In this document: piece by piece, positions 48,784 through 58,816 of the stretch
How the letters are laid out: each line of letters opens with the position of its first letter
Position numbering within the stretch: position 1 is the stretch's first letter
Origin: Prevotella communis
Lineage (GTDB): Bacteria; Bacteroidota; Bacteroidia; Bacteroidales; Bacteroidaceae
Assembly (NCBI RefSeq): GCF_022024175.1
Contig: NZ_CP091794.1
Location: 2,294,001 to 2,358,000, forward strand
DNA length: 64,000 bases
Direction: 5' to 3'
Position numbers and translations under genes: made by a program
Notes under the pieces: model-generated
The model's input: only the letters and a program-made list of their open reading frames with translations
The model's database searches: none
Told to the model about the DNA's origin: nothing

Positions 48784-49545
48784 ATGAACAACAATCTGAA
48801 GTTTATTGCAGGGCCTTGCGTCATTGAGTCTGCCGAGTTATTGGACACCGTTGCCAGAACATTGGTTGACATCAATCGTCGTCTTGGCACCAATATCATA
48901 TTCAAGGCCTCATTCGATAAGGCCAACCGCACCTCCATCAACTCTTTCCGCGGTCCTGGCATTGACAAGGGACTGCAGATGCTGGGCGACATCAAATCGA
49001 AATACGGATTGCAGATACTCACCGATATCCACGAAGCATGGCAGGCAGAACCTACAGGTCAGGTGGCAGACGTCATTCAGATCCCTGCATTCCTTTGCCG
49101 GCAGACCGACTTACTGGTTGCTGCAGCAAAGACTGGTAAGACGGTGAACATCAAGAAAGCCCAGTTCCTGGGTGGCCGCGACATGAAATATCCTGTAGAA
49201 AAAGCAAAGGATGCCGGCGCAAAAGAGGTATGGCTCACCGAACGCGGCAATATGATGGGCTATGGCAACCTAGTGGTAGACTTCCGCAATATCAGCGATA
49301 TGCTGGAGATTGTACCCACCGTCGTCATGGACTGCACCCATAGCGTGCAACGCCCTGACGCCAAAGGAGGCAAGACGGGAGGCGATCGCCGTTTTGTACC
49401 ATCTATGGCCTTAGCAGCAAAGGCCTTTGGGGCTACGGGCTACTTTTTCGAGGTACACCCTACCCCTGATCAAGGATTAAGCGATGCTGCAAACATGTTA
49501 GAGCTGGACAAACTGGAAGACTTAGTAAAGAAACTGATTTCATGA
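48784..49545 (+). CDS. kdsA: 3-deoxy-8-phosphooctulonate synthase
   Basis: 253 residues from ATG 48784; an upstream in-frame ATG at 48751 overlaps the -7 promoter box and is unlikely. Family motifs: FIAGPCVIES, FKASFDKANRTS, LTDIHE, CRQTDLL, NIKKAQFL and CTHSVQRP. It condenses arabinose-5-phosphate with phosphoenolpyruvate to Kdo-8-phosphate for lipid A core. Its stop codon overlaps the start of kdsD by four bases, joining the two consecutive reactions of Kdo synthesis. Confidence 0.95.
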   Translation: MNNNLKFIAGPCVIESAELLDTVARTLVDINRRLGTNIIFKASFDKANRTSINSFRGPGIDKGLQMLGDIKSKYGLQILTDIHEAWQAEPTGQVADVIQIPAFLCRQTDLLVAAAKTGKTVNIKKAQFLGGRDMKYPVEKAKDAGAKEVWLTERGNMMGYGNLVVDFRNISDMLEIVPTVVMDCTHSVQRPDAKGGKTGGDRRFVPSMALAAKAFGATGYFFEVHPTPDQGLSDAANMLELDKLEDLVKKLIS

Positions 49546-50489
49546 CGACAAGAGAATACGGTATACAGGCAATAAAAGACGAAGCAGAAGCCCTGCTTGA
49601 TATGATTCCAAAGATGGACGACCAATTTGATAAGGCCGTCGACTTAATGCTGAACTGTAAAGGTAAGGTTATCGTTACGGGTGTAGGCAAGAGCGGACAT
49701 ATCGGTGCAAAGATAGCAGCAACACTGGCTTCCACAGGAACACCCTCGTTTTTCATCAACCCCCTGGACGTTTATCACGGTGACCTGGGTGTGATGACAC
49801 ATGACGACGTGGTACTTGCCATATCCAATTCTGGTCTGACAGACGAACTACTGCGTTTCATCCCCATGGTACTCCACATGGAGATACCCATTATCGGCAT
49901 GAGTGGTAACCCTGCGTCATTATTGGCGAAGTATTCCACTTTCCATCTGAATGTAGGCGTTAAGAAAGAGGCTTGTCCGCTGAACCTTGCGCCTACCAGC
50001 AGTACCACCGCTGCACTGGCTATGGGCGATGCTTTGGCTATCGCCTTAATGCAGAAAAGAAATTTCCGTCCGCAGGATTTTGCGCATTTCCACCCTGGCG
50101 GAGAACTCGGCAGACGCTTGTTGACGACAGCTCAAGACGTGATGCGCAGCGACGACATGCCTATTCTCTCACCAGAGACACGTCTTGGCGAGGCCATCAT
50201 GATAGTCAGCGAAGGCAAACTGGGACTGGGTGTTGCTGAGGTTGACGGCACCATTGCCGGTTTGATTACCGACGGTGATATCCGTAGAGCCATCGAACGC
50301 TGGCAAGCCGACTTCTTCAACCACACCGTCAGCGACATCATGACTCGCACACCGAAGACAGTAGAGCTGGATACAAAGATTACAGAGATTCAACGCATCA
50401 TGCAACAATACAAGATTCATTCCGTACTGGTCATCAGCAAAGACAACCAGCTATTGGGCGTCGTAGACCATTACTCGTGTATGATTTAA
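49542..50489 (+). CDS. kdsD: Arabinose-5-phosphate isomerase (SIS plus two CBS domains)
   Basis: 315 residues. The SIS domain has VIVTGVGKSGHIGAKIAATLASTG and NLAPTSSTTAALAMGDALA; two CBS domains follow from about residue 205 (DMPILSPETRLGEAI and DIMTRTPKTVELDTK). It converts ribulose-5-phosphate to arabinose-5-phosphate, the substrate of KdsA. It follows kdsA by overlap and precedes the regulator at 50504 by 14 bases. Confidence 0.93.
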   Translation: MTTREYGIQAIKDEAEALLDMIPKMDDQFDKAVDLMLNCKGKVIVTGVGKSGHIGAKIAATLASTGTPSFFINPLDVYHGDLGVMTHDDVVLAISNSGLTDELLRFIPMVLHMEIPIIGMSGNPASLLAKYSTFHLNVGVKKEACPLNLAPTSSTTAALAMGDALAIALMQKRNFRPQDFAHFHPGGELGRRLLTTAQDVMRSDDMPILSPETRLGEAIMIVSEGKLGLGVAEVDGTIAGLITDGDIRRAIERWQADFFNHTVSDIMTRTPKTVELDTKITEIQRIMQQYKIHSVLVISKDNQLLGVVDHYSCMI

Positions 50490-50503
50490 GAGATATAAGA
50501 CGT

Positions 50504-53500
50504 ATGAACGCACTTAAGAAAGTTCTGATTATCATAGCGCTGATGTTGCCGTTGGCTACGTCGGCCGATTATCTTTTCAAGACGTTGGACGCCCGCAACG
50601 GACTGACATCCAGCCAGATTAACTGCATCACGAAGGATTCGCGCGGATTCATCTGGTTGGGCACCCCTGCAGGTCTCTATCGTTATGACGGATATATATT
50701 CAAACATTTCCAGACAGACTCCCAGGATGGTTCATCACTTCCAGACAGTTATATAGAATCCATTCAGGAAGCCTATGATGGTAACTTGTGGGTAAAGACT
50801 ATAGCCGGCTACTGTATCTACCACCCACAATCAGAGAGTTTCGAGCGCGATATGCGTCAGGCCTTTGCCCGTCTTGGAATCAAAGATGTGCCAGAACTTA
50901 TCTATATCGATCGTCACAAGAACCTCTGGGGCTATATCTCGGGAAGAGGTGCCATCAGTTATAACACCCAACAGCAACTGTTCTATGAGTTTCCGGAATC
51001 AGACGATTCATATGGCATTCCACAAGGAAATGTCTGTTCTATAGGCGAATGCAAGGATGGCGTCATCTATGTCTATGACGATGGGCGTATCGTATGTCTT
51101 GACATCATCCACCAGCAAAATGTGGTATGGCGTAACTACGACATTGCCAACAAGGGACTCCGCAAGACCAGTTCTTTACGTGTATTCACCGATCAGAAAG
51201 ACAATATCTGGCTTTACGGACAAGGAACACTATTCCTTTATAATAAGAAATTAAAGAGTTGGGATACCAGCATTGGAGACCAACTGGACCTGACAGGCAT
51301 TAATGTTGATAATGCAGTCTATTCCATGGGTGGCGATCGCAGTGGCAACATCTGGCTGGGTACCAACCTGCCCTATCTGCTTAAGATGAATGTCAACACC
51401 CATGTCATTGAAAATGTTCAGACCAAGAGTCTTAACTCAACACGTCTGGTTGAAAACAACATGGGTATACGCAGTATCTATGTTGATGATACAGACCTCC
51501 TATGGATAGGTACGGCAAAATCTGGTGTTGCCTATATGGGACAGAACATCTATAAATTTGAGTCTCAGAAACTGGGTGACATCACAGCGATTGTGGAAGA
51601 TAGCGCAGGCAAAGTGTGGTATGGCACCAGTGATAAAGGTATCATAGATTTTGATGGCAAACTCGCCAGCAATAAGATATCGGCTATGGCATATACCAAG
51701 GACGGAAGCCTTTGGGTGGGCTCTCCTCAGAATGGTATTACCCGCATCAAGAATGGTGTATCACAGATATACTCTGTGGCCAACGACAGCACACAACGAA
51801 TGATGATTGACGACCATATCAATGCACTGACATCTGATAAGGCCGGCAACCTTTGGATCGCTACTGATGGTGGTCTGCAGGTTTACAACCCACGCGTCAA
51901 CCAGTTCTCAAACTACACCAAAAAGAATGGTAAGATTAGGGTTAACAACATCACGTCGCTATTCTACACGTCAAGCAACAACATGCTGATAGGAACCTCC
52001 GAGGGACTTATCATCATGAACATCTCTACAACAGAGATGCGCCAGTACACTGGTAACTCTACGAATCTGTCAAAGTATACAAATAACTATGTTACTCAGG
52101 TCTTTGAGGACTCCCGTGGCTTGATATGGGTAGGAACACGTGAAGGTGTGAATATCTGGAATCCAAACAACGACCATCTGGATTACCTGACTGAAAAGAA
52201 CGGACTGTGCAACAATAACATTTGTGGTATAGCAGAGGATGCCAGTCACAATGTATGGCTGTCAACCAGCAATGGTGTCAGTCGAGTTGTCATCCAAAGG
52301 AATCACGAGAACGACACGTACAACTATGGTCTTTATAATTACACACGCAACGACGGACTGCAGGGCGACGAGTTTAATATTGGCTCAATCCTCATTCGTC
52401 GCGATGGCAACGTAGTAATGGGTGGTCTGAATGGTATCAACTGGATACGTCCAAAGACCATTGACGAGACTGTCAGTCTGCCACGTGTGATGCTTACCCA
52501 GTTATTTATTGGTGAAGAGGAAATCCTGGTAGGTCATTCTTACAATGGCAACATCCCTCTGACCCAGGCACTCAACGAAAGTAGTCGCATCCAATTGAAG
52601 AGCGACCAGAATACCATTACCATCAAATTTGCCGCCGGCAACTATAACCAGAGTGAGCGCCTGCAGTTCATGTATGAGATGGAGGGCCTGGACAACAACT
52701 GGCATGATGGTGATGCACTGAAACATGGTGTCACATTCACAGACCTTTCACCGGGAACCTATAAGCTCCATGTCAAAGCCGTCAGTGCGGAAGGAGCTGT
52801 CAGCAATCAGGAGCGTGTCATAGAGATTGTTGTGGCTCGTCCCTGGTTCCTGCAGTGGTGGATGATTGGTATCTATGCCCTCATCCTTATCATTGTCATC
52901 TACATGTGGAAACAAGGCATGGACCGCATCCGTCTGTTGTGGAAGAAGAAGAAAGCAATTCTCGGCGAACTGGTTCAGCAGCGTGAGGAAATCAAGTCGG
53001 CCAGTGATGACTTACGTCAGCCAATGTCGCGCATGACGACTATCATCATGAATCTCTCAGAGAAAGAGAGCACGCTGGAAGAGCGCGAACAGCTCAATGC
53101 ACTTCACGCCCAGATGCTGCAACTCATCACGCGCGTCAGCGATATGCAGACCATACTTGAGAATCCGGAGGAGAGAGCCAAGAAGGCTGTACAAAAGCAC
53201 TTCGAGATTAACGCCAAGGGTGAGATGAGTCTGCCAGACCTGCTGAGTGAAGAACTCACATCTGAGATTCGCCCCTATCAGGCAGAACTCCCAACAGCAA
53301 AATTCCGTGTTGTCTTCATTGACAGCAATGTAGAGTTTATCAAGTTCATCAAGTCGCACCTGAAGTTTGTTTATGAGTTCCATACTTATAACGATATCCA
53401 TAAAGCTGCCACCGATATCGAATCCATGATGCCAGATCTAGTTATCTGTAAACAGGACATGCCCAAGATGACAGGTAGCGAACTGTGCAATAACATCAAG

Positions 53501-54259
53501 ATGCACCCCACGCTTAACCGCATCAAGTTCGTACTGATGACAGACAACAAGCTCTCCCCACAGGAGATGACGAGTCAGAATATCACGATGGGCGCTGACG
53601 ACTATCTGGCTAAACCATTCAACCTGCAAGAAGCTGTGATGCGTTTCAACAAACTGCTTGGCGTAGGACCAATTGAGATTAAGACAGATTTGATTGAAGG
53701 TGCAGAGACACGTGAACTGGAAGGTCGTAACTCCAGCATGACTACCGCCACTGAGAGCATGGATTTGGCAACCTACAACCCAAGCGCCAATGATATTGAG
53801 GAAGATGAACAGATGAAGTCACTGGCCATACAGATTGTCAGAGACCATACTGCATCGGCCATGGAACAGAACTACAACTTCACAGACGACCAGGATGAGA
53901 TGCACGAGAAATTCAGTATGACTGAGAGCATGGACCAGCAACTCATCAACAGCATTGAGCAGTATGTCCAACAGAATATGAATCGTGGCACCATCAATCT
54001 GGAGGATATGGCAGAAGCGATGGGCATGAGCATGAAGCCCTTCTTCCAGAAGGTTCATGACATCACAGGCAAGACACCTGCCGAGATTGTGCGCGACCTA
54101 CGTCTGCGCCACGCCTGCATCCTGCTCCAGCGCACGAATATCAACATGAGTGAGTTGGCTTCACACGTTGGATTTGCTACTGGCGAGCACTTTATCAACC
54201 TCTTTAAGGAGCGCTTCGGAATGACGCCCTCTGAATACAGGCTTAAACACCGCAAATGA
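50504..54259 (+). CDS. HTCS-like propeller/AraC regulator lacking a kinase domain and with a degenerate receiver
   Basis: 1251 residues from ATG 50504, opening a signal peptide (MNALKKVLIIIALMLPLATSA). The periplasmic part has repeated two-component propeller motifs (GLTSSQINCITKDSRGFIWLGT and many NxWxGT repeats), then a Y_Y_Y domain and one membrane segment (WWMIGIYALILIIVIYMW, about 785-805). Inside, a helical segment (EELVQQREEIKSASDDLRQP...) takes the place of the dimerisation domain but has no phosphorylatable His, and no HATPase domain is present. A receiver-like domain (FRVVFIDSN... about 950-1065) has Lys983 where the phosphorylated Asp should be. An AraC domain closes the chain (LEDMAEAMGMSMKPFFQK..., ELASHVGFATGEHF). 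It is probably signalled by direct conformational change. Fourth-reading risk: domain limits are by eye. Confidence 0.85.
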   Translation: MNALKKVLIIIALMLPLATSADYLFKTLDARNGLTSSQINCITKDSRGFIWLGTPAGLYRYDGYIFKHFQTDSQDGSSLPDSYIESIQEAYDGNLWVKTIAGYCIYHPQSESFERDMRQAFARLGIKDVPELIYIDRHKNLWGYISGRGAISYNTQQQLFYEFPESDDSYGIPQGNVCSIGECKDGVIYVYDDGRIVCLDIIHQQNVVWRNYDIANKGLRKTSSLRVFTDQKDNIWLYGQGTLFLYNKKLKSWDTSIGDQLDLTGINVDNAVYSMGGDRSGNIWLGTNLPYLLKMNVNTHVIENVQTKSLNSTRLVENNMGIRSIYVDDTDLLWIGTAKSGVAYMGQNIYKFESQKLGDITAIVEDSAGKVWYGTSDKGIIDFDGKLASNKISAMAYTKDGSLWVGSPQNGITRIKNGVSQIYSVANDSTQRMMIDDHINALTSDKAGNLWIATDGGLQVYNPRVNQFSNYTKKNGKIRVNNITSLFYTSSNNMLIGTSEGLIIMNISTTEMRQYTGNSTNLSKYTNNYVTQVFEDSRGLIWVGTREGVNIWNPNNDHLDYLTEKNGLCNNNICGIAEDASHNVWLSTSNGVSRVVIQRNHENDTYNYGLYNYTRNDGLQGDEFNIGSILIRRDGNVVMGGLNGINWIRPKTIDETVSLPRVMLTQLFIGEEEILVGHSYNGNIPLTQALNESSRIQLKSDQNTITIKFAAGNYNQSERLQFMYEMEGLDNNWHDGDALKHGVTFTDLSPGTYKLHVKAVSAEGAVSNQERVIEIVVARPWFLQWWMIGIYALILIIVIYMWKQGMDRIRLLWKKKKAILGELVQQREEIKSASDDLRQPMSRMTTIIMNLSEKESTLEEREQLNALHAQMLQLITRVSDMQTILENPEERAKKAVQKHFEINAKGEMSLPDLLSEELTSEIRPYQAELPTAKFRVVFIDSNVEFIKFIKSHLKFVYEFHTYNDIHKAATDIESMMPDLVICKQDMPKMTGSELCNNIKMHPTLNRIKFVLMTDNKLSPQEMTSQNITMGADDYLAKPFNLQEAVMRFNKLLGVGPIEIKTDLIEGAETRELEGRNSSMTTATESMDLATYNPSANDIEEDEQMKSLAIQIVRDHTASAMEQNYNFTDDQDEMHEKFSMTESMDQQLINSIEQYVQQNMNRGTINLEDMAEAMGMSMKPFFQKVHDITGKTPAEIVRDLRLRHACILLQRTNINMSELASHVGFATGEHFINLFKERFGMTPSEYRLKHRK

Positions 54260-55548
54260 AAACATTAGGATATAAGATGGCAAGTGTTACTCTCATGGCA
54301 CTTGCTATTCTTTCAACAAGCACATTAAAAGCACAGGATAACCTCACCTCCGATTCCCTGATATATCGGCAGTTGAAGGACTATGATGTCACGTTCTCAG
54401 ATAATAACAGCGTGACGCTCCTTATGTCGGGACAGGAAAAATTCGACGATATGTTTGCAGCTATCAAGCAGGCCAGGCATAGCGTCCACTTGGAGTATTT
54501 CAATTTCCGCAACGACTCTATCGCCATGCTTCTTTTCGACATTCTGAAGGAGAAGCGCAAGGAAGGCGTAGAGATCCGCGCCATGTTTGATGGTTTTGGT
54601 AACGATTCCAATAACCAGCCTCTGCGCAAACATCATCTGGAAGCCCTTCGAAAAGACAGTATTGACATCGTAGAATTCGATCCGATCCGTTTTCCCTGGG
54701 TCAACCATATATGGCCACGCGACCATCGTAAGATTGTAGTCATCGACGGAAGTATTGCCTATACAGGAGGTATGAACGTTGCCGACTATTATATAAAAGG
54801 TACGGAGCAGGTAGGTGCTTGGCGCGACATGCACTGTCGTATTGAGGGTGGCGCCGTCAATGTGCTGCAACAGATTTTCTGTAGGATATGGAAGAAAGCC
54901 ACTGGCGAGGATCTACTCTCACAGCCTCAGTACTTCAGGGCCTATGAACCTACAGCCATGAAAGGTCTCAAGCCAGACACGACAGCAACAGCAGGGAAGA
55001 AACTGGTGGGTATCATTAATCGTGAGCCCCATATCACGAATGATGCCATGCGCTACTTCTATGTCAATGCCATCAACGATGCCAAAGACTCTATCCACAT
55101 CATCAACCCCTACTTCACCCTGATTCCCTGCATCAAGAAGGCTATCAAGCAGGCTCTGAAGCGAGGTATCAAAGTGGACATCATGCTATCTGCCAAGAGC
55201 GATATTCCCCTGACACCGGACTGTGCATTCTATAATGCTCATAAATTAATGAAGCGCGGTGCAAATGTATGGCTTTACCAACCAGGTTTCCATCATTCTA
55301 AGATTATGATGGTCGACGGGAAATTCTGTACTGTTGGCAGTACCAACCTGGATGCCCGCAGCACACGATTCGACTACGAAGAGAACGCCGTGATTATTGA
55401 CAGTTGCACCACACGAGAACTGGATGATATGTTTGAGCGTGATAAGAAGGAAAGCATCTACCTGACACCACAGACATGGAAAGAATTCCGCACGCCCTGG
55501 CAACGTTTCCGTGGCTGGTTTGCCCACCTGTTGCGTCCTTTCCTCTAA
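54256..55548 (+). CDS. Exported phospholipase D family protein (cardiolipin synthase-like)
   Basis: 430 residues, with a signal peptide or membrane anchor (LGYKMASVTLMALAILSTSTLKA). Two HKD motifs are intact: RDHRKIVVIDG with His157, Lys159 and Asp164, and HHSKIMMVDG with His347, Lys349 and Asp354. Family members exchange or hydrolyse phosphodiesters, here most likely in phospholipid (cardiolipin) synthesis on the outer face of the inner membrane. The start overlaps the preceding regulator's stop (ATGA). The convergent TPR gene overlaps by four bases at the end. Cardiolipin synthase is the best guess; other PLD activities are possible. Confidence 0.82.
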   Translation: MKTLGYKMASVTLMALAILSTSTLKAQDNLTSDSLIYRQLKDYDVTFSDNNSVTLLMSGQEKFDDMFAAIKQARHSVHLEYFNFRNDSIAMLLFDILKEKRKEGVEIRAMFDGFGNDSNNQPLRKHHLEALRKDSIDIVEFDPIRFPWVNHIWPRDHRKIVVIDGSIAYTGGMNVADYYIKGTEQVGAWRDMHCRIEGGAVNVLQQIFCRIWKKATGEDLLSQPQYFRAYEPTAMKGLKPDTTATAGKKLVGIINREPHITNDAMRYFYVNAINDAKDSIHIINPYFTLIPCIKKAIKQALKRGIKVDIMLSAKSDIPLTPDCAFYNAHKLMKRGANVWLYQPGFHHSKIMMVDGKFCTVGSTNLDARSTRFDYEENAVIIDSCTTRELDDMFERDKKESIYLTPQTWKEFRTPWQRFRGWFAHLLRPFL

Positions 55549-57743
55549 CCTTTTATCGCATCCAGCATCATCTGAATCTCGCCTTTACCTATATGGTATT
55601 TGCGAATAACGTCATTTTCCGTCAAATAGAAAGCATTTTCCAACGAGGGATCCGAAGCAATGAGAAGATCCTGATAACGGCGAAATGACAGGATGGCTCC
55701 TCCAATGTCGCCGGAAAACCACAGGCAGTAACCTTGATAAAGAAAACAATCTGCCTGAGGATGCTCCTGAGTCATGAGTTGGGCAAAGTATTTCTTTGCC
55801 TCATCAAAACGTCCATCAATTGTCAGCACCCAAGCCAATACAAGCACCACCTCCATATTCTCTTCATCGAGATAGTTCAACTTATACAGCAATTTGAGGG
55901 CATCCTCACACTGACGAAGGTTAGCCATGCAAATAGACGCATTAAGCATATACGACCTGGACTCTGCATTTATGTCCAGTAGCTGCTTGTAGACATCCAG
56001 AGCCTGACGATATTCATTATCATAAAAATGCGCGCGTGCCAATCCCGCTAGCGCCTTCTTATCATCAGGTTTCAGTTTCAAGGCCGCTTTATACCAGAAT
56101 TTGTCCTCTCCACCCAAGCCTTCCGGCTGTACCTGACATAGATGTCCGCGTAAGAAGCAATATTGATAGTCGCGCTTATCCTTGGGATAAAGACAAAGAA
56201 TCTCCTCTGCCTCATGATAGTATTTGCGCTTCACAAGGAAGTTTACCACTTCACTCATACGATTGACCAGTGACGTCTTACACAACAATTCACTTGCAAA
56301 GAAAAGATATATCTTTTCCTCATCAAAAGGATTCCGGAACTCCTGACGAGCAGGGTACAGTCGGAAGAAGCGGTATAAATCCTGCAGATACATACGTCTG
56401 ATGTAAGCAGGCGTTTTCCTTTCTTCGTTCGTTACTATCCCGCCCAGAGGCATCGCCATCGCTTCACCTTCTTCCATCATATTCAATATATGGGCAGGCA
56501 AACGATTAAGCACTTGGTCAAAACTCAGAACAAACGAGTATTTGTCACTATCGCAGAAAGCGCCCCTTGATATAATTGAATGCAGGAATTTCTGACCTTT
56601 TGAGTTCTCCCAGATATTATTAACAGCTGGATGATTCGCAAAGAAAGGAACGAACCAGTTGGATAAGTCGTAGAAGAAGGAGAAACGCTTCATCTGCGCA
56701 AAGCCGGCGAAATAGATGTCAGAGCCTTCTTTCTGCATATCCGTCATACGCGTCACGCTCTGTTCCATCTTCTCCATATCACGTTCAGCTGCATCAGGAT
56801 GCAGGATATCCTCCAGCGCGTCCTCATCCATTTCCTCCAGTCCCTTTGAAGTCATCTTAAAATGACCGCCATTCATAATATCAGGCATTATCTCATCCTG
56901 AATCTTCTTCTGATCACTCTCCGTACTCTTACAGAAGAACAGTTGCATCTGCAGTTCCGTCAACTCCTGGCACATTGTCTCATCAGCACCTATCTCAGCA
57001 ATAGTCTGTTTTATTTCAGGATAAAGGGTAGATTTTTCAGCATTAACAGTCAACGTCCACCCTACCAGCGCACGCTGACGGACACAGATATCAGTTGACT
57101 GCTTATACACCTTTATCAGCGTCAGCACCTTATTCACGTCAAACGCATTCAGGGCAGCCAGCGTGATGGCACTTACAAGCAACTGCTGATCTACGGTATC
57201 AATCGTAGGCGACAGTAGGATATCCACGAACTGCTCTGACAAAGAATCTTTCCATTGGCGCGAAGTCAACACATATTCAAAGAGATTACTCATGAAGGTC
57301 TGATGACGCTGATTCAATTGCAGACTTTTGTTTGCCCTGATATGTGCAGGTTCAAAATCCAGCATCGCCGTCTCAGTGACATAGTTTTCCAACTCCTCCC
57401 TTATGCCCGTCAGTCCCCATTCAGTCCTGTTCTTACGTGGACGCTGATAAGTAGTTATCCAGTAGGAATTAGTGCGGTAGAGATGATGAGCACGGATATT
57501 CATGGCCAACACATACAGACGTCTCAGCAATTGCTCATAGACCTGTTCACGCTCAGGATCATTTGCCCCACGCTTCCAATAGTCGGCCATCAACTCATAG
57601 TCGACCTTGATAGCCGACAATTTGTCCAAGCCAGGCATTTGCGGATACGACAGGAGATAATTCTCCAGGCTCTGTATGCCCGCAAAGAGTTTTTTGGCTG
57701 TTATATACGATATAACTCCGTCTAGTGGATTCACGTTCTGCAT
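55545..57743 (-). CDS. Large TPR-containing protein of unknown function
   Basis: 732 residues from ATG 57743, preceded by GGAGAGATAC; the frame extends to 57863, overlapping the upstream gene, and is not preferred. No signal peptide. The first ~480 residues are helical without recognised motifs; the C-terminal ~250 contain tetratricopeptide-like helices (AALKLKPDDKKALAGLARAHFYDNEYRQAL, ALKLLYKLNYLDEENMEVVLVLAWVLT, EAKKYFAQLM). A scaffold or adaptor role is plausible. It is second in a two-gene unit with a substrate-binding lipoprotein, 19 bases apart. Confidence 0.75.
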   Translation of the reverse strand: MQNVNPLDGVISYITAKKLFAGIQSLENYLLSYPQMPGLDKLSAIKVDYELMADYWKRGANDPEREQVYEQLLRRLYVLAMNIRAHHLYRTNSYWITTYQRPRKNRTEWGLTGIREELENYVTETAMLDFEPAHIRANKSLQLNQRHQTFMSNLFEYVLTSRQWKDSLSEQFVDILLSPTIDTVDQQLLVSAITLAALNAFDVNKVLTLIKVYKQSTDICVRQRALVGWTLTVNAEKSTLYPEIKQTIAEIGADETMCQELTELQMQLFFCKSTESDQKKIQDEIMPDIMNGGHFKMTSKGLEEMDEDALEDILHPDAAERDMEKMEQSVTRMTDMQKEGSDIYFAGFAQMKRFSFFYDLSNWFVPFFANHPAVNNIWENSKGQKFLHSIISRGAFCDSDKYSFVLSFDQVLNRLPAHILNMMEEGEAMAMPLGGIVTNEERKTPAYIRRMYLQDLYRFFRLYPARQEFRNPFDEEKIYLFFASELLCKTSLVNRMSEVVNFLVKRKYYHEAEEILCLYPKDKRDYQYCFLRGHLCQVQPEGLGGEDKFWYKAALKLKPDDKKALAGLARAHFYDNEYRQALDVYKQLLDINAESRSYMLNASICMANLRQCEDALKLLYKLNYLDEENMEVVLVLAWVLTIDGRFDEAKKYFAQLMTQEHPQADCFLYQGYCLWFSGDIGGAILSFRRYQDLLIASDPSLENAFYLTENDVIRKYHIGKGEIQMMLDAIKG

Positions 57744-57762
57744 GTATCTCTCCTTATGCCAA

Positions 57763-58680
57763 TTATTTATTAAGCCATGAAGTAGCTCTCGTAATATCTT
57801 GCTGACGTGGCTGACGCACCCCGTTAAAATGAATATCCGAAGATATGGAGTCCGCCACTCCACCCTTCAGTCCACATCGCTGTGCCAACAGTTTACTGTA
57901 AAATCTCACACCACGTTTATTGATGGTATCGCAAGCTTCACCATAGGCTTTCAGCATACCTTTTGTCAGACGCTGGCGCAACGTATCACACTGAGAAGCC
58001 TCACTGGCGACCATCGCCCCCATGCAGACATCATTCCACTGCGTATCATAGAGAACTTCGGCACCTAACAGTTTTGCAGCAGTAGCTTGAGGCTGAGGCA
58101 GGAACATAGCATCCATGGTTTCAGTCTCCAACATCTGAAGACGTACACCAAGGTCGTTAACCTGAATCCTGAACACATGCTCATTGATGACAGAAGCACT
58201 ATCCACAAGCACGTCAGCCAACATAGCTGTAGCGGAATAACGCGTCATCGCAATCATCTTGTTCTCGAGTTGTCCCAGTTTCTTCAGGCGAGCATGTTTT
58301 CCGGCCAACAGTTGCCATTGCAAGTCTGTAGCAGTAAGGTAACGCAACTGCACGCCCTGACTCTTCAGACGCTCTGCTCTCACCAGATCCGTCACCATTG
58401 CATCCACCCATCCATTCCGAATGGCCGTGTCACAATCCATCTGAGCCTGATAGGGATAGAGGCTTACGCTGACACCATGACGTTCAAACATACCCTCCTC
58501 CTCTGCCACAAACAAGGGCAGACAGTCTATGGTAGGCATCACCGCAATACGCAGTGAGGCAGAGTCTGACTCCCGCGTATCTTTTTCATTATCCGTTTGC
58601 GTATTATCACCCCTGCCTGCACATGCAACAAAACACAACAAACCAGTGGCGATAGTAAAAAATAGTCTTATTCCGTTCAT
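57763..58680 (-). CDS. Orphan substrate-binding lipoprotein (SsuA/THI5-like)
   Basis: 305 residues. The signal peptide ends FVAC-AG, so it is a lipoprotein. The mature chain resembles NMT1/SsuA/THI5-type periplasmic binding proteins: LRIAVMPTIDCLPLFVAEEEGMFERHGV, a hinge-like AMVTDLVRAERLKSQ segment, and LETETMDAMFLPQP in the second lobe. Such proteins deliver small molecules (sulfonates, nitrate, thiamine precursors) to ABC transporters, but no permease or ATPase gene is close. It probably works with a distant transporter, or as a sensor. Substrate not predicted. Confidence 0.78.
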   Translation of the reverse strand: MNGIRLFFTIATGLLCFVACAGRGDNTQTDNEKDTRESDSASLRIAVMPTIDCLPLFVAEEEGMFERHGVSVSLYPYQAQMDCDTAIRNGWVDAMVTDLVRAERLKSQGVQLRYLTATDLQWQLLAGKHARLKKLGQLENKMIAMTRYSATAMLADVLVDSASVINEHVFRIQVNDLGVRLQMLETETMDAMFLPQPQATAAKLLGAEVLYDTQWNDVCMGAMVASEASQCDTLRQRLTKGMLKAYGEACDTINKRGVRFYSKLLAQRCGLKGGVADSISSDIHFNGVRQPRQQDITRATSWLNK

Positions 58681-58816
58681 CGTGGTGCAAAAGTACTAAA
58701 TTCTTTTGTAACTGCGAAATCATTCACCAAATACAAGAGTTAATAAAGTAAAAAGCCTTGTATAGAGCCTTTGAATTTAGTACCTTTGCATCAAACTTGA
58801 TATAAGAAAACTCAGA

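Noticed and set aside
57743..57863. Upstream start for the TPR protein at 57863
   Set aside because: It overlaps the preceding lipoprotein gene by 100 bases, while ATG 57743 has a good ribosome-binding region.
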